Part shown: positions 47,029 through 57,327 of the stretch, one piece after another
Position numbering within the stretch: position 1 is the stretch's first letter
Layout of the letters: each line of letters opens with the position of its first letter
NCBI GenBank assembly: GCA_900169235.1
Contig: FWCC01000203.1
Coordinates: forward strand, 1-64,000
From: Zarea fungicola
Taxonomy: Eukaryota > Ascomycota > Sordariomycetes > Hypocreales > Cordycipitaceae
DNA length: 64,000 nucleotides
Reading direction: 5' to 3'
The notes under the pieces: generated by a model
Database searches by the model: none
Seen by the model: the letters and a program-made list of their open reading frames with translations, nothing else
What the model was told of the DNA's origin: nothing
Program-made: the position numbers and the translations under genes

Positions 47029-48603
47029 ATGGGATATCTGAGCCATTCAAAGACAGAAACAATAGCTCAGATATCCCCGAGCAAAATAGCTTCGAACGAC
47101 ACCACCGCCAGCACATCCCAATACTCGCAGCTTACACGGTTGTTTTCTGCCGACCGTTTCTTGCAAATGGATTCTCTTGGTTACCTGGAAACCCCTACAG
47201 TACCAATGGACTTTCCACCGAGGTCCAGGACAATGTCTCATTACAACGAGGGTTATAATGATGAAGCTGCTATTGGCAATACTAGTTTTCAGTATTCTGA
47301 TACACTGTCACCCCAGTACAGCACTCACATGCCTGTTGATATCCCAGTTTGTAGCCCGATGGCAGCCTTTTCATTGAACACGAAGCTAACGTCTATGCTA
47401 TAGTACAACATGACAGATCACCACCTCACTCCGGCCGCCGCCTACTCCATGCAAGAGTACAACATGCCTGATGGCTACAGCACACAAGGTGAATTCACGA
47501 TGCCGACTGCGTTTTCTCTACCAGAATGCCATATGCCCGGTCTATACTCCCCGGCTGGTGAATACTCCAAACCAGCCAGTCCACCCAGCTTCTACGGAAC
47601 TCCAACATCGTGGCCCGGTGACGAGTCCATATTCCCGGTGCAACATTTCGCAAACCAGAGCCAGGCTCCATCGGATCTTGGCACAACCTTGCAAGTGCCA
47701 ACCCAGCAGGCGACGAGGATGAGGAGGGCGTGCTCTCTATCCAGCAACGCGAGCTCGACGGGTGCTTCTGAGACTCAGAAGGAGAGGTCATATCGCGTCC
47801 TGCACGAGGCGAACTTGAGGAGCCTATCCACACAAATTCAGCCCTCGCCGCCTTCAAGAACATCCCCCGCACCGTCTCCGGCAAGGTCCGACAGCGCAGT
47901 GTTGGGCAAAGCCCAGACAAAGAAGTCGCGCCGGAGACCGGACAAGCTTCGATGCGTGATCTGCTTAAAGGAGGTGTGTGGTGATCATGAATACAACCGC
48001 CACATGCGGTTGGTGCATGCAAAGGAGGGCTACCGATGGGTAGTCATCTGTCCCACAGAGAAGGGTCTCGCACCGCTACTCGCCCTTAAGAAGAGCCTTG
48101 ACAACTGCAAGAGCTGCAAGGGCAAGAAGTCATATGGGGCCAACTATAACGCAGCAGCGCACATGAGACGCTGCCACTTCAACGCTCCAGCCCAGCTAAA
48201 GAATGCCCATGGCAAGCTCGGCGGAAACAGTGGCGGCACGTGGCCGAGTATTCGCTACCTCGAATACTACCACATGAAGATCATCAAGGTTAGACGCCGC
48301 ACTGAAGAAGATGGTCCCGGCGACGAATGGATCGCCGAAGGAGACCCGATTCATACGGAGAAGAGGGGCCAAGAACCGTCCAAGACCAACATGGTCGAGG
48401 GCTTTGGTGAGGACAAGAGCGAGGCTGACATTACCATCGACGATGGCGAAGTGTTCAACCTCAGTCCCGCGCCAGAAAATGATGTCTCTGGCGACGAGCT
48501 AGACGACGGCACTTCCTGGGAAGAAGGATTTGACTTCACTACCCACGACCCGGCCCTTGCCTACACTGGCGGTGGCTACACCTTTGGCGGCCCTAGCTTT
48601 TGA
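47029..48603 (+). CDS. Fungal zinc-finger protein of the DUF7896 type, putative transcription factor
   Basis: Exons 47029-47346 and 47404-48603 encode about 505 aa. The N-terminal half is Tyr/Pro/Ser/Met-rich and repeats motifs such as YNMPDGYST and HMPGLYSP, like an activation region. A basic stretch, KKSRRRPDKLR, precedes a C2H2-like finger near residue 290 (CVICLKEVCGDHEYNRHMRLVH). A second Cys/His group, NCKSCKGKKSYGANYNAAAH with a following RRCHF, lies at about 340-365. The C-terminus is acidic. A DNA-binding role is inferred. The 57-nt intron is supported by a gctaac branch site and tatag acceptor, but its donor is the less common gtttgt. The ATG at 47029 is the first after the TATA-like element; an in-frame ATG at 47167 is a good alternative and would give about 459 aa. 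Confidence 0.82.
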
Positions 48604-49983
48604 TAGGGCCATTCTTTTCTCACACATCTTAAGCCTTTTACCTGATTATTATTCCTTTTTCCCTTTTCTTGCCCTTTTCGACTTGCTCTGTGCGACCACG
48701 TTTGGTTCAGTTGTCCTGAAACGGATGTCTTGTGCTCCCGACTGTCGAAAAAGAAGAAACACCCCCCAAAAAAGAAAAAACAGCACACAAAAAAAAAAAA
48801 GAATTTCCTTTAATGATATACGAGTGGCGTTGAATTTCTTTTGGACACTTATCATGGAGTTTTTATTGCATTTGGAATTTTCTTTTATTTTCTTTGTCTT
48901 TTTTCTTCAGATTGAGCAATGGCGCAATGGAAGGTTCATCATTGCATAGACTCTGTTTTTCCCCTTTCTCCCTTTTTTTTGGGATTTCTTTTCATTATGT
49001 TTATCTGGAATTTTTATTCCCTTTCTGTAGAATTCGTCGTAACGATTATCACTGATTCCTTTGGGGGGTAGGGGTTTGAAGAGCGGAGGATAAGTTTCAA
49101 GTCTCAAGATTGACGACTACTGTACATATTAACCACGTTTTGGAGATTGTACGGCATACGGCTTAGAGTGAGCTTTACGGCGAGATCACGGAGGGGATAC
49201 CATAGACTGTACACAGACTTCAATGTCATTTTTCAACTACTATCAGGGATCTTCATTGTGCAACGTCTAGCAAGCCACTGCCTGCCTCTTGGGCAGCAAA
49301 ATGGTCCGCGGAAATACTATATGGACATAGCCACACTTTGCTAGTTTATTCGTTCTAGACTCTTACAACGTCTTGCATACAATGATCAATTTAGCGATCA
49401 ATTTAGCGATCAACCTGTGTGGTTCTGGACTGAAAGCACCTAACGGCAAGAGGGGGGCGTGTCTATATAGAGTCACTATCTCCGTGTCCTTTCTCCTAGT
49501 GTCCATGTATCATTACAATTTCATATGCATAACTCCAAAAGAGATATATTATGCATCAATTGCAAGCTACAAAAAAGCAATTCTGACCGACTTTCTTTTT
49601 TTCCCTCCGAAACTGGTTTCTCATTGGTAATTTGGCAATTCGGCCCCCAGTCGCACCCAGAATAGAAAAGGCAACGCAGCCCGTCAGCCCACCAGCTGCA
49701 CACACCCACCCTTCAACTTGCGACCTGCATCCAACCAGGGTCCTTTGCGCGCGCAAGGCAACCAATTGTCTCGGAAAGCTGAACAGATCGCACATTTAAG
49801 CAGTGAAGAGGTGGTGCGCCAAACCACCTTACGTGACCGCCTGTCCAATTCAGCGAGGGTCAAAAGAGCGAAAGGAGCGAAGGCGGTGGTGTTGTGTGTC
49901 TTTTTGTATGGTGTGAGTGGAAACGAGACGACCAAATGTTCACCTTTGTGTAGCAAGCGGAAACAGATTTTTTTTCCCTCCCC
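48604..49983. other. Intergenic region
   Basis: About 1.4 kb. The first 450 bp is rich in A and T homopolymers and is likely 3' UTR and terminator sequence of the zinc-finger gene. A 12-bp direct repeat stands at 49384-49407. No gene is supported. Confidence 0.4.
49384..49407 (+). repeat. Tandem repeat, GATCAATTTAGC x2
   Basis: Two perfect 12-bp units followed by a third partial one (GATCAAC). Confidence 0.9.
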
Positions 49984-51090
49984 ATGTCGAAAGACACGAC
50001 ACCATCTTCTCGCCCATGGCGGCAGCAGGAGGAGCAGAGGAGGCGGCCACCTCAATGGCGGTGGAGCAAAGCAATAGCAACAACTGCATACGGCGGCCGC
50101 CTTGCTGCTCGTCGTTTCCTCGCACCGCTCGTCATGCAGATGCAGTTGTTTCTGGCACCGCGGCTCCATCTCTACGCTCCCGTCAAGGCTGCGATTCTAG
50201 CGGAGGGCTATGCTCCCGCCACGCTCTTCCTGCTGGCCGCGGTAGTCGTCAACCACATTCGGCGGGTGCTCAGCCCCTGGCTAGGCCAGTTCCTGTGGTG
50301 GCATCCCATGGCCGCGATGAAGCTAGCTAGGGCCACGCCGCATTACTTTGTCGAGGAGCAGCTGTCGAGCGCCACGACGAACGGCGGCGAGGCGCTGTGC
50401 AGATGGGCGCTGCACGTTGCTGCGCTGGCCGCGACGAGAGCGCTTCTCCGGCATCGCATGCTGGGATATTCCGTCACGGCAGCGAAACTGGAACTTCAAT
50501 GCCGAAAAGGCAGCGACAGTACCACCGGTAGTGGTGGTGGTGGTGGTGCGACAGCAGCAGCCGTGGCGGCGTTTTCTGGGACCTGGCACGCTGATGTCTG
50601 TCGTGTCTTGTACCTGGCCCTCTGTCTCATGCAAGTCGAGTATGCTTACGCAGAAGCCTGCTGGGCCATGTCTTGGATCTACGCAAGCACGTACGTATAT
50701 CTCCGCGGTACCACGGCAGAACGACAGTTTACACAACGATTGCTTATGGGCGGCGACGGCGACGGCAGGAACCACGCTGCGCAGCCCAATTACACAGGCA
50801 CGGTTCCTTCTTTGACGGAACACTGCTTCGGCATCTTCCTCATCATAGGGCTGCTGGTTTCATGGTTATGGCGCGCCGTGTTGCGGCCAATTCAACGTCA
50901 TGGGGTCGTGGGGGTGGCATTGTCCGGGCTGGCTGTGCTCGGCGCGTTCATCGGCCTCGGTACCGCGTATCTCGTCCGATACTCGAACAAGTATTTCATA
51001 TGGCTTGAGATGAGCGAGATGCTGCTAACGTGGGTGTGGATGGTGTTGGCTGTCGGGGTTGCATCAGCGTGGAGGCTGTGCCCCAGCTGA
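49984..51090 (+). CDS. Multi-pass membrane protein of unknown function
   Basis: A single exon of 368 aa with no family that I recognise. A basic, Arg/Gln-rich head of about 45 residues is followed by hydrophobic segments: YAPATLFLLAAVVVNHI near 80, ALHVAALAATRALL, DVCRVLYLALCLMQVEYAYA near 215, then a pair FGIFLIIGLLVSWLW and VALSGLAVLGAFIGLGTAYL, and a final WMVLAVGVASAW. A loop near 185 is a Gly run flanked by Ser/Thr. Six or so membrane spans are likely. Coding support comes from a long open frame with GC-rich third positions, unlike the AT-rich flanks. It may be a lineage-specific gene. Confidence 0.68.
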   Translation: MSKDTTPSSRPWRQQEEQRRRPPQWRWSKAIATTAYGGRLAARRFLAPLVMQMQLFLAPRLHLYAPVKAAILAEGYAPATLFLLAAVVVNHIRRVLSPWLGQFLWWHPMAAMKLARATPHYFVEEQLSSATTNGGEALCRWALHVAALAATRALLRHRMLGYSVTAAKLELQCRKGSDSTTGSGGGGGATAAAVAAFSGTWHADVCRVLYLALCLMQVEYAYAEACWAMSWIYASTYVYLRGTTAERQFTQRLLMGGDGDGRNHAAQPNYTGTVPSLTEHCFGIFLIIGLLVSWLWRAVLRPIQRHGVVGVALSGLAVLGAFIGLGTAYLVRYSNKYFIWLEMSEMLLTWVWMVLAVGVASAWRLCPS

Positions 51091-51534
51091 GGCAATCGAG
51101 CTTGCGTTTCGAGGCTGTGCTTAAAACGCAAATGGCTACCTTATTAGTAGTCCACTGTAGTAGATATATCACAAAAGGAAAGAGGCGAAAAAGCAATTAT
51201 CGGCCATATTCAGACGTGGCACCGCCTTGATTTGACGGCGGCATCGGATGCTGCATGTTGAGTTGGCTGGCCCCTACACCACCGCCCCCCGGGTTTTGGG
51301 CAGTGAGGCGGTTCGCGGCAAGATGTGACTCATGTGTTTCATCTTCATTTTTATTATCTCATTTCCATCTACTGGTATGGTGCAGTCCTCGGGGTATCTT
51401 TCATTAAAAATCCGACGTAATCATGATCTCATATCTCACCCTCCTCTTTTTCCCATTCTAATTAGCCGCGCCCCAATGGACCACACGTTTCCGCCTCATT
51501 TGCCCAACTGAGGGTTTTTTTTTTTTTTTTTTCA
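51091..51534. other. Intergenic region between convergent genes
   Basis: About 440 nt between the membrane-protein gene and psf3. It ends in an 18-bp T run at 51515-51532, two bases from the psf3 stop codon. Confidence 0.45.
51515..51532 (-). repeat. Homopolymer T18 (A18 in the psf3 sense strand)
   Basis: An 18-bp run directly after the psf3 stop codon. In sense direction the order is TAA, TGA, then the A run, so two stop codons stand in tandem before it. Confidence 0.95.
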
Positions 51535-52140
51535 TTAGGCCTTCTTCAATTTGTCTGTCCATTCTTTGGCACCCTTGACACCCTCGTGGCCCTTTCGAAA
51601 CAAGCCACGCTCCCACTCCTCCAGCCCGCGCAGGAACTCTTCCCCGAGTCCCGCGACCATGCCCTCATCAGCCTTGCGGGCATGCAGTCCGACATCGGCA
51701 GCGCGCGCGACAAATGTGCGGCGCAGCACGGCTCCCAGCTCATGCTCATCAAACAAGTCGAGCATGCGGACGCAAACGCCGAAAAAGTGCGGGCTCTGGT
51801 CGCGGAGTGCCACGGCACGGGGGTCGGCTTTCAGCGCGGCGACGACGGACTCGGACAAACACGGCGGGAGGTTGAGGGTCAGTGGCGCACGGCTGTCCTC
51901 GCCGCCGGGGGAGGCTAGAGCAAGCATCTCGGCGAGCCAGAGCGGGAGGAGAAGCGGTGTGCCGGGCTTCAGGCCGTGCGGGTTGTTGTCGAGATGGCCG
52001 AGGTAGGGGACGTCAAGTTCAAACTGGCATGGTACTTTCTGTGGTCACGTATCAGCGTCGGCAAAAGAGCTAAAGGTCAGAGAAGGGCTCCTCGATACCT
52101 CGGCATCCGTAAGGATAGCGTCAACGTCGTAGTAGGACAT
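51535..52140 (-). CDS. psf3: DNA replication complex GINS subunit Psf3
   Basis: Exons 52140-52099 and 52038-51535 encode 181 aa, the normal size of Psf3. With Sld5, Psf1 and Psf2 it forms GINS, which joins Cdc45 and Mcm2-7 in the replicative helicase CMG. Typical family text is seen: MSYYDVDAILTDAE in exon 1, then VPCQFELDVPYLGHLD, LKPGTPLLLPLWLAEMLA, and FFGVCVRMLDLFDEHELGAV with FVARAADVG. The C-terminal helix is EEFLRGLEEWERGLFRKG. The 60-nt intron has a gtatcg donor and cacag acceptor and keeps phase 0. The first exon of 14 codons is short but perfectly matches the family start. A homopolymer A run begins right after the stop. Confidence 0.93.
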
Positions 52141-53343
52141 GATTTACTGTCATGGCTTATAACCAATGGAGAATTGTGTCAAAGATGAAGTTGTTCCTAA
52201 CTTTGGTGGGGCAGAGCGCGACGAGTAGACGCGTTTGCATTTTGGTGGGTCAATCTTAAGTGCTCCGTCCAGACTTCACTTACACCAGCATAGATGATTA
52301 CTACGACTGTCATTAACGTATTTGAGTCTTCAAGAGGCATGGCTTCCAAAAATTTTGGAGAAAAAACTAACCGCACTTCAGCAGCATTCATTTACCTTCT
52401 TACACAACTACATCCATTACGCCCCCGATGCCGCATGACTGCTACGTGTCTCGGTCAAATTAATTCAACACCAAACATTAGTTTTCTTGCAAAAAACAAC
52501 TGGCTCTCCTATGTTTTTAATGTTTCCTCTTCTCTCTCCTACACAGCTTGGCTACCAACGAGATGTGATGAGAATGCTGCCAATGGATCACCTCCCTTCT
52601 CACCTACGTGTTCTCCTACATGCACGCAGCAACTCTGAAAAGTAATTATGCGGAAGAAGACGGGTAATTTTATCTGTTGCATTTTTATGTTACATGAACC
52701 CTTTGTTCTCACCGTACGCCCCCACAGTGAATACTCATGCTCCGGGCGCCAAGTCACCTCCACACCAGCCATCGGCCCTGTTGCCGCTTTGGGCAACGCA
52801 AAAATGTGCCGAGTCGTTTCAAAGGCATAGTAGCTCTAAAAGTATATATAATTCTCCTTTCAACCGAGAGGCACAGACAGCGTGTGTATTTGTACTGCTT
52901 GTTTTGAACTTGACTCGCAAAGTGTTGCCGTGCCATCAAACTCAAGCCACCTTGGGAGTTGAGCCTCATTTTTTGGGAACTGGCAACTGCAGCACTGAAA
53001 AAGTATTCTTGTTCCTTGCAGCAAAAACTCTAAAATAACTTTAATTATCAGCACTCGGCACCGTAGCCGGCACGGCAGAACATGGGCATGGTTGAGCAAG
53101 GCCGAGCCAAGGCCAGTGCTGTGGATCTCGTCAGATACCCCGTACCATACAGTCATCTTTCTCTTTCTTAACCGATCAAATATGAATGCGGGGATAATGT
53201 GTACAAGGTTGGGTGTTGTGACCTCTGCCTCTCGGTATACGGCTACCGAGTAAAGGATCAGCAACTCAGAAAGGCCCAATTTACCTGCATTGCGTAATCA
53301 ATATTACTTTGTCTTCTGTGCCACATTCAATATTCCCTGCACG

Positions 53344-53367
53344 TTAATTATAATGCAATTAATTATA
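53344..53367. repeat. Direct repeat TTAATTATA x2
   Basis: Two 9-bp copies separated by 6 bp in an AT-rich spot. Possibly no more than local AT bias. Confidence 0.7.
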
Positions 53368-54250
53368 GTGCGGCGGAAGCCCCAGTGCATTTGCGGGGTT
53401 GGTTCGCGGGGGATCCGCATAGTAGTCGCCTCTCGCCGAGAGGTCTTGACCACATCTGCCTAGCTGAGAACTTTTGGGAGATGCATTTACTTTTTTCTTC
53501 CTCGTGATGAGTTTTTTATGTTTCTCTCAGAATTGAGGGCTTGGCATTGCCAAGCACCCCGCCTTCTGCTGACTTGAAGTGACGGTGAGCACTGGCCGGA
53601 ATAAGCATCTCAAGTTCTGGCAAAGCGAGTACTTGTCGTTTAATGCTCAAGAAGCTGAGGAGGCGATTATTCTTATACAAATAGTAACGAAAATCAGAAT
53701 TACTTAGTTTGCATATTTTGTGCAACAATACATTCTAGCTTAATTTGAGCAACCTTTCCGCCAGTTGCAAGTGAGTCGCTTATATGTTTTTAAAGTCCTT
53801 TAGCAACTCTTTCACATGCTTTCGGAAGTGCCAATCCGCACTAGCTAACCTGCCTTTACGGGACAAAACCAAGCAATCATTCGATGGCAAGTAACTGCAC
53901 ATCACTAATAACAGAGGGTCCCGTACTGGAACTCCTTTTGCTATTGGCTCTTTCAGCCCAACCCATGTAAATAGTGTGCATTTCATGCATTTGGCGGCTT
54001 GCAGTAGCGGGTCCTCATTGCTACTACGTCACACTAGCAATACACCGACTTATACGTCCATAACCCACCTAACTACCGAGACGGCATAGTAGTTCAGCAT
54101 CGACGAAAAACGCCAAGGTAAAAGGCTGGGGTGGGCAAGGGTTTCGTTTGAATTATGGTTCGCGGGGAAAACACTATGATTTGTGTTAAAGGTACAGCGG
54201 TGGCATACGCACACGTGGACTTACATGCCAAGATGGCTCTGTCGGCCGTT

Positions 54251-54258
54251 TATATAAA
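54251..54258 (+). promoter_or_regulatory. TATA box of the lipase gene
   Basis: TATATAAA lies 168 bp before the lipase start codon, followed by a pyrimidine-rich leader. Distance and orientation fit a regulated fungal promoter. Confidence 0.6.
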
Positions 54259-54425
54259 CTGCGCTTTGGTCACTGCAATTATATTCGAGCAGACTCTATA
54301 GCCGCCTCTTTAATTACAATTTTATACATACTTTCTCAGGCTCTCCTCATCTCTCAGTAAATAATCACCAGACCTCTTTTGACTCGCACATTGACCGCCA
54401 CTCCTGTGTCATCAGTTCAACAGTT

Positions 54426-55313
54426 ATGCGCTTTTCAACACTCATCGCCAGCTTGGCTGGATCCATGTCCATTACCAATGTCCATGCCATCCCTATTGAG
54501 CCGATAGAAGAGCGATCAGCTGCTCTAGAGCCGCGGCTCGTCATCACAAACGACTGGAATTGTCGATCAAACAACAACCCCGTCGTGGTCCTTCACGGCC
54601 TTCTCTCGAACCGTAATCTTGGCCTCAACCTCTTCGAGGCATGGCTGCGTCCCCAAGGTTACTGCACATTTGCCCTCACATACGGCAACTACCCCGCGTT
54701 CCCCCTCATTGGCGGCCTGAAGCCGGTGCCCGAGTCGGCGCAACAGATTGTGGACTTCATCAAGGAAGTTCTCAGGAGGACAGGGGCGAAAAAGGTTGAC
54801 CTGGTTGGTCATTCGGAAGGTGGCTTCCAGGCGCTCTATGTTGCCAAGGTTATGAAGATGAGCCAGTCCATTGACAAGATTGTGGGTATTGCGCCTCCCA
54901 CGCATGGCACCTCATTCAACTCGGTCGTCGACTTGGCAGAGCTGCTTAATATCCGCGGTGAGGCCGAAGCCGTCTTGAAGGCTCTCGGATGCCCGGCATG
55001 CACTGATCTCATCAAAGGAGGCGCGCCGATCAAGGCTTTGAGCAACGGCCCTATTGTACAGGCCGGCAACAAAGTCACTATTATTGCCACAAAGTACGAT
55101 TCAATCGTCACGCCGGCTGGTACGGCATCATTTATTCAGCAACCAGGTGTTTTCAACAACTACACTCAAGATAAGTGCCTGCTTGACTTTGCCGGTCATG
55201 CCAACATAGCCATAAACACGAACGCTTACCACCTTACCCTGAATGCGCTTCGGGGCCAAAACTCCCAATGGTTCCTCTGCACACCTTTCTCTGGCTTACC
55301 TTTCAAGAACTAA
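54426..55313 (+). CDS. Secreted lipase/esterase, class-2-type alpha/beta hydrolase
   Basis: A single exon of 295 aa. The first 21 residues form a signal peptide (MRFSTLIASLAGSMSITNVH), so the protein is likely secreted. An alpha/beta hydrolase fold follows: PVVVLHGLLSNRN carries the oxyanion hole region, and DLVGHSEGGFQALY holds the nucleophilic Ser (near 129) in GHSEG. The Asp of the triad is likely in TKYDSIVTP (near 225) and the His in LDFAGHANIA (near 258). The closest match in pattern is the class-2 (PF01674) lipase group, found in bacteria and fungi. Cysteines near 190 and 282 may form disulphides. It likely hydrolyses esters or triacylglycerols outside the cell. A clear TATA box suggests regulated expression. 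Confidence 0.9.
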   Translation: MRFSTLIASLAGSMSITNVHAIPIEPIEERSAALEPRLVITNDWNCRSNNNPVVVLHGLLSNRNLGLNLFEAWLRPQGYCTFALTYGNYPAFPLIGGLKPVPESAQQIVDFIKEVLRRTGAKKVDLVGHSEGGFQALYVAKVMKMSQSIDKIVGIAPPTHGTSFNSVVDLAELLNIRGEAEAVLKALGCPACTDLIKGGAPIKALSNGPIVQAGNKVTIIATKYDSIVTPAGTASFIQQPGVFNNYTQDKCLLDFAGHANIAINTNAYHLTLNALRGQNSQWFLCTPFSGLPFKN

Positions 55314-55896
55314 AGTAAATCATGTTGGTTTTAGGAGAGTACAATGAAACACATACTGGATCGGCCCGACAAGCATCGTATTTTTGCTCGATTTGTTGAG
55401 TGGATTCTTGGTTAAGATCACTGTCTTTTATGCAGCGCGCGATTGCAAAGTCCAATCAGTTGTATATAAACTATCCATTTAATTTAGCATATATACTGGA
55501 ATACAAAAATTCTCAAGAAAACATGTGGAAACGTCGTACACACTAACCAGGACGCCCCCGGGCTGCCGAGTTGCATCGTTATCATATCTGCTGGTTTGCA
55601 GATCAATGCCATTCACACTATCCGTGGATAAACATCCCACCAATTGCAGGAATTCAATTCACTAGCGCCCATGGAGAATCGATAAATGGTTGCTTGGACT
55701 TGGTCAAGTCGGAGACCTTCGGACTAGTTCAACAAGTGGCGCATCTCTCTTATCTTAGCTACTCCGATTCGTCCGTGTGTTGTTCGTTTCTTATACAACT
55801 AGTTGCCTATGCCGCTGTAATCTGACAACATCCCTCAAATATTGTAATCGACAAATTCAGTTTTACAGTTTTCTTAATGTACCAAAATTCAAAACC
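55314..55896. other. Intergenic region
   Basis: About 580 nt between two genes on the same strand, AT-rich, with no supported gene. The frame of the next gene stays open upstream to 55777, but the first 40 codons do not look like the family and are treated as leader. Confidence 0.4.
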
Positions 55897-57327
55897 ATGA
55901 GTAACCCAGCTTTCAACTCGTTGGCCAACTACGTAGCCACGTCTGACCTCCGTGGTAACTTTGCTGCCTCCATGTCAACCATGTACAAGACAGAGGTTCC
56001 CCTTTATGCCGATTTAATCGACATTGTTCAAGGCATCAATGGGGATTTGATTGCTTTGCAGAGCTTCCCCAGCAACTTGCAGCGACTAACTGCGGAGCGA
56101 CACGGCGCCATCCGCCTTGGCACACCACGAGAGCTTCATATTGTCGGCCGGATCTTCAAAATTCTAGACATGCACGCAGTTGGCTACTATGATCTGTCTG
56201 TAGCTGGTCTTCCCATGCATGCTACAGCGTTTCGGCCGACGAGTGCATCCGCCCTGGAGGAGAATCCATTCCGTGTCTTCACGACGCTCCTCCGTCCCGA
56301 GCTACTCGCCTCCGATAAAGCCCGTGAACTGTCCAAGGCGCTCCTTGAACGGCGCAACATATTTTCCGATACGCTCATGAATCTTCTCGATGTCGCCGAG
56401 TCGCAGTCCGGTCGATTGACCAGCGATCAAGCAATAATATTCATCCGCGAGGCACTCCGCACCTTCAGCTGGCAGCCCGTCGCCTCGTCCACCCTCAAGG
56501 AATACGAAATTCTCAAGGATGAGCATCCCATTCTCGCGGACATTGCGTGCTTCAAGACTGCGCATATTAACCACCTGACGCCGCGGACGCTGGACATTTC
56601 GCTCGTGCAACGCATCATGGTTGAGCGCGGCATGCAGGCCAAGGATCGCATCGAGGGCCCGCCACCACGGAAATGTCCCATCCTGCTCCGCCAGACGAGC
56701 TTCATGGCGCTCGAAGAGAGAATCAGCTTCCTCGCCGACAGTCATGATTCCGATGGCTCACTCGTGGCGTCCACGCATACGGCTCGCTTTGGCGAGATTG
56801 AGCAGCGCGGTGCGGCCCTCACGCAGGCTGGACGGGATTTGTATGATACATTGCTGTCGGAGAGCGCGACGCGGTCCAGTGGTCTGGGGCCGGACGAGGC
56901 TGATGTTTCTGCGGAGCAAGTATTTGCCGCTTTTCCGGATACGTGGGAGTTGCTGCGGACGCAGGAGCTGATTTACTGCCGATATATACTGGTCAAAAAG
57001 CCAGGGCAGAAACCGGTCGTGGCAGAGGGCTGCAAAGACCTTCTCGAGCAGCTGATTGCAGACGGCTATGTAGAGGCGTCACCAATCACATATGAGGACT
57101 TTTTACCGTTTTCCGCGGCTGGCATCTTCCGCTCCAATCTCGCAGGTACTGGCAGCTCCTATGGAGATTTAAGCGTTAAAGGCCCTGTCTCGGATCAGGA
57201 AGGGCTACAGAAAGCACTGGGTGTGCCCCTACTCGACACCAACACATGGTATGAGAGAATGCAAAGTACAAGTCTGGAAGCGCTTGGAATCGAACTTGAG
57301 ATATCTGTTGATGAATTGAGATCATAG
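55897..57327 (+). CDS. 2-oxoadipate dioxygenase/decarboxylase (HglS/DUF1338 family)
   Basis: A single exon of 476 aa. Characterised relatives (bacterial HglS) convert 2-oxoadipate, from lysine catabolism, to D-2-hydroxyglutarate with an Fe(II) centre. The metal ligands in HglS are His70, His226 and Glu294 as I recall them; the likely equivalents here are His69 in ERHGAIRLGTPREL, His226 in TAHINHLTPRTLD and Glu300 in TARFGEIEQRGAAL. Further family text: GRIFKILDMHAVGYYDL and NPFRVFTTLLRPELL. All key parts are present and the length is normal. The ATG at 55897, context AAACCATGAG, was chosen over an open but unlike extension at 55777. The cell compartment is uncertain; no clear targeting peptide is seen. 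Confidence 0.9.
   Translation: MSNPAFNSLANYVATSDLRGNFAASMSTMYKTEVPLYADLIDIVQGINGDLIALQSFPSNLQRLTAERHGAIRLGTPRELHIVGRIFKILDMHAVGYYDLSVAGLPMHATAFRPTSASALEENPFRVFTTLLRPELLASDKARELSKALLERRNIFSDTLMNLLDVAESQSGRLTSDQAIIFIREALRTFSWQPVASSTLKEYEILKDEHPILADIACFKTAHINHLTPRTLDISLVQRIMVERGMQAKDRIEGPPPRKCPILLRQTSFMALEERISFLADSHDSDGSLVASTHTARFGEIEQRGAALTQAGRDLYDTLLSESATRSSGLGPDEADVSAEQVFAAFPDTWELLRTQELIYCRYILVKKPGQKPVVAEGCKDLLEQLIADGYVEASPITYEDFLPFSAAGIFRSNLAGTGSSYGDLSVKGPVSDQEGLQKALGVPLLDTNTWYERMQSTSLEALGIELEISVDELRS

Larger units (their letters stand above)
52141..54425. other. Intergenic region between divergent genes
   Basis: About 2.3 kb with no supported gene. A 9-bp direct repeat TTAATTATA occurs at 53344-53352 and 53359-53367. 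A TATA box for the lipase gene stands at 54251-54258. The open frames found here have no domains. Confidence 0.4.
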
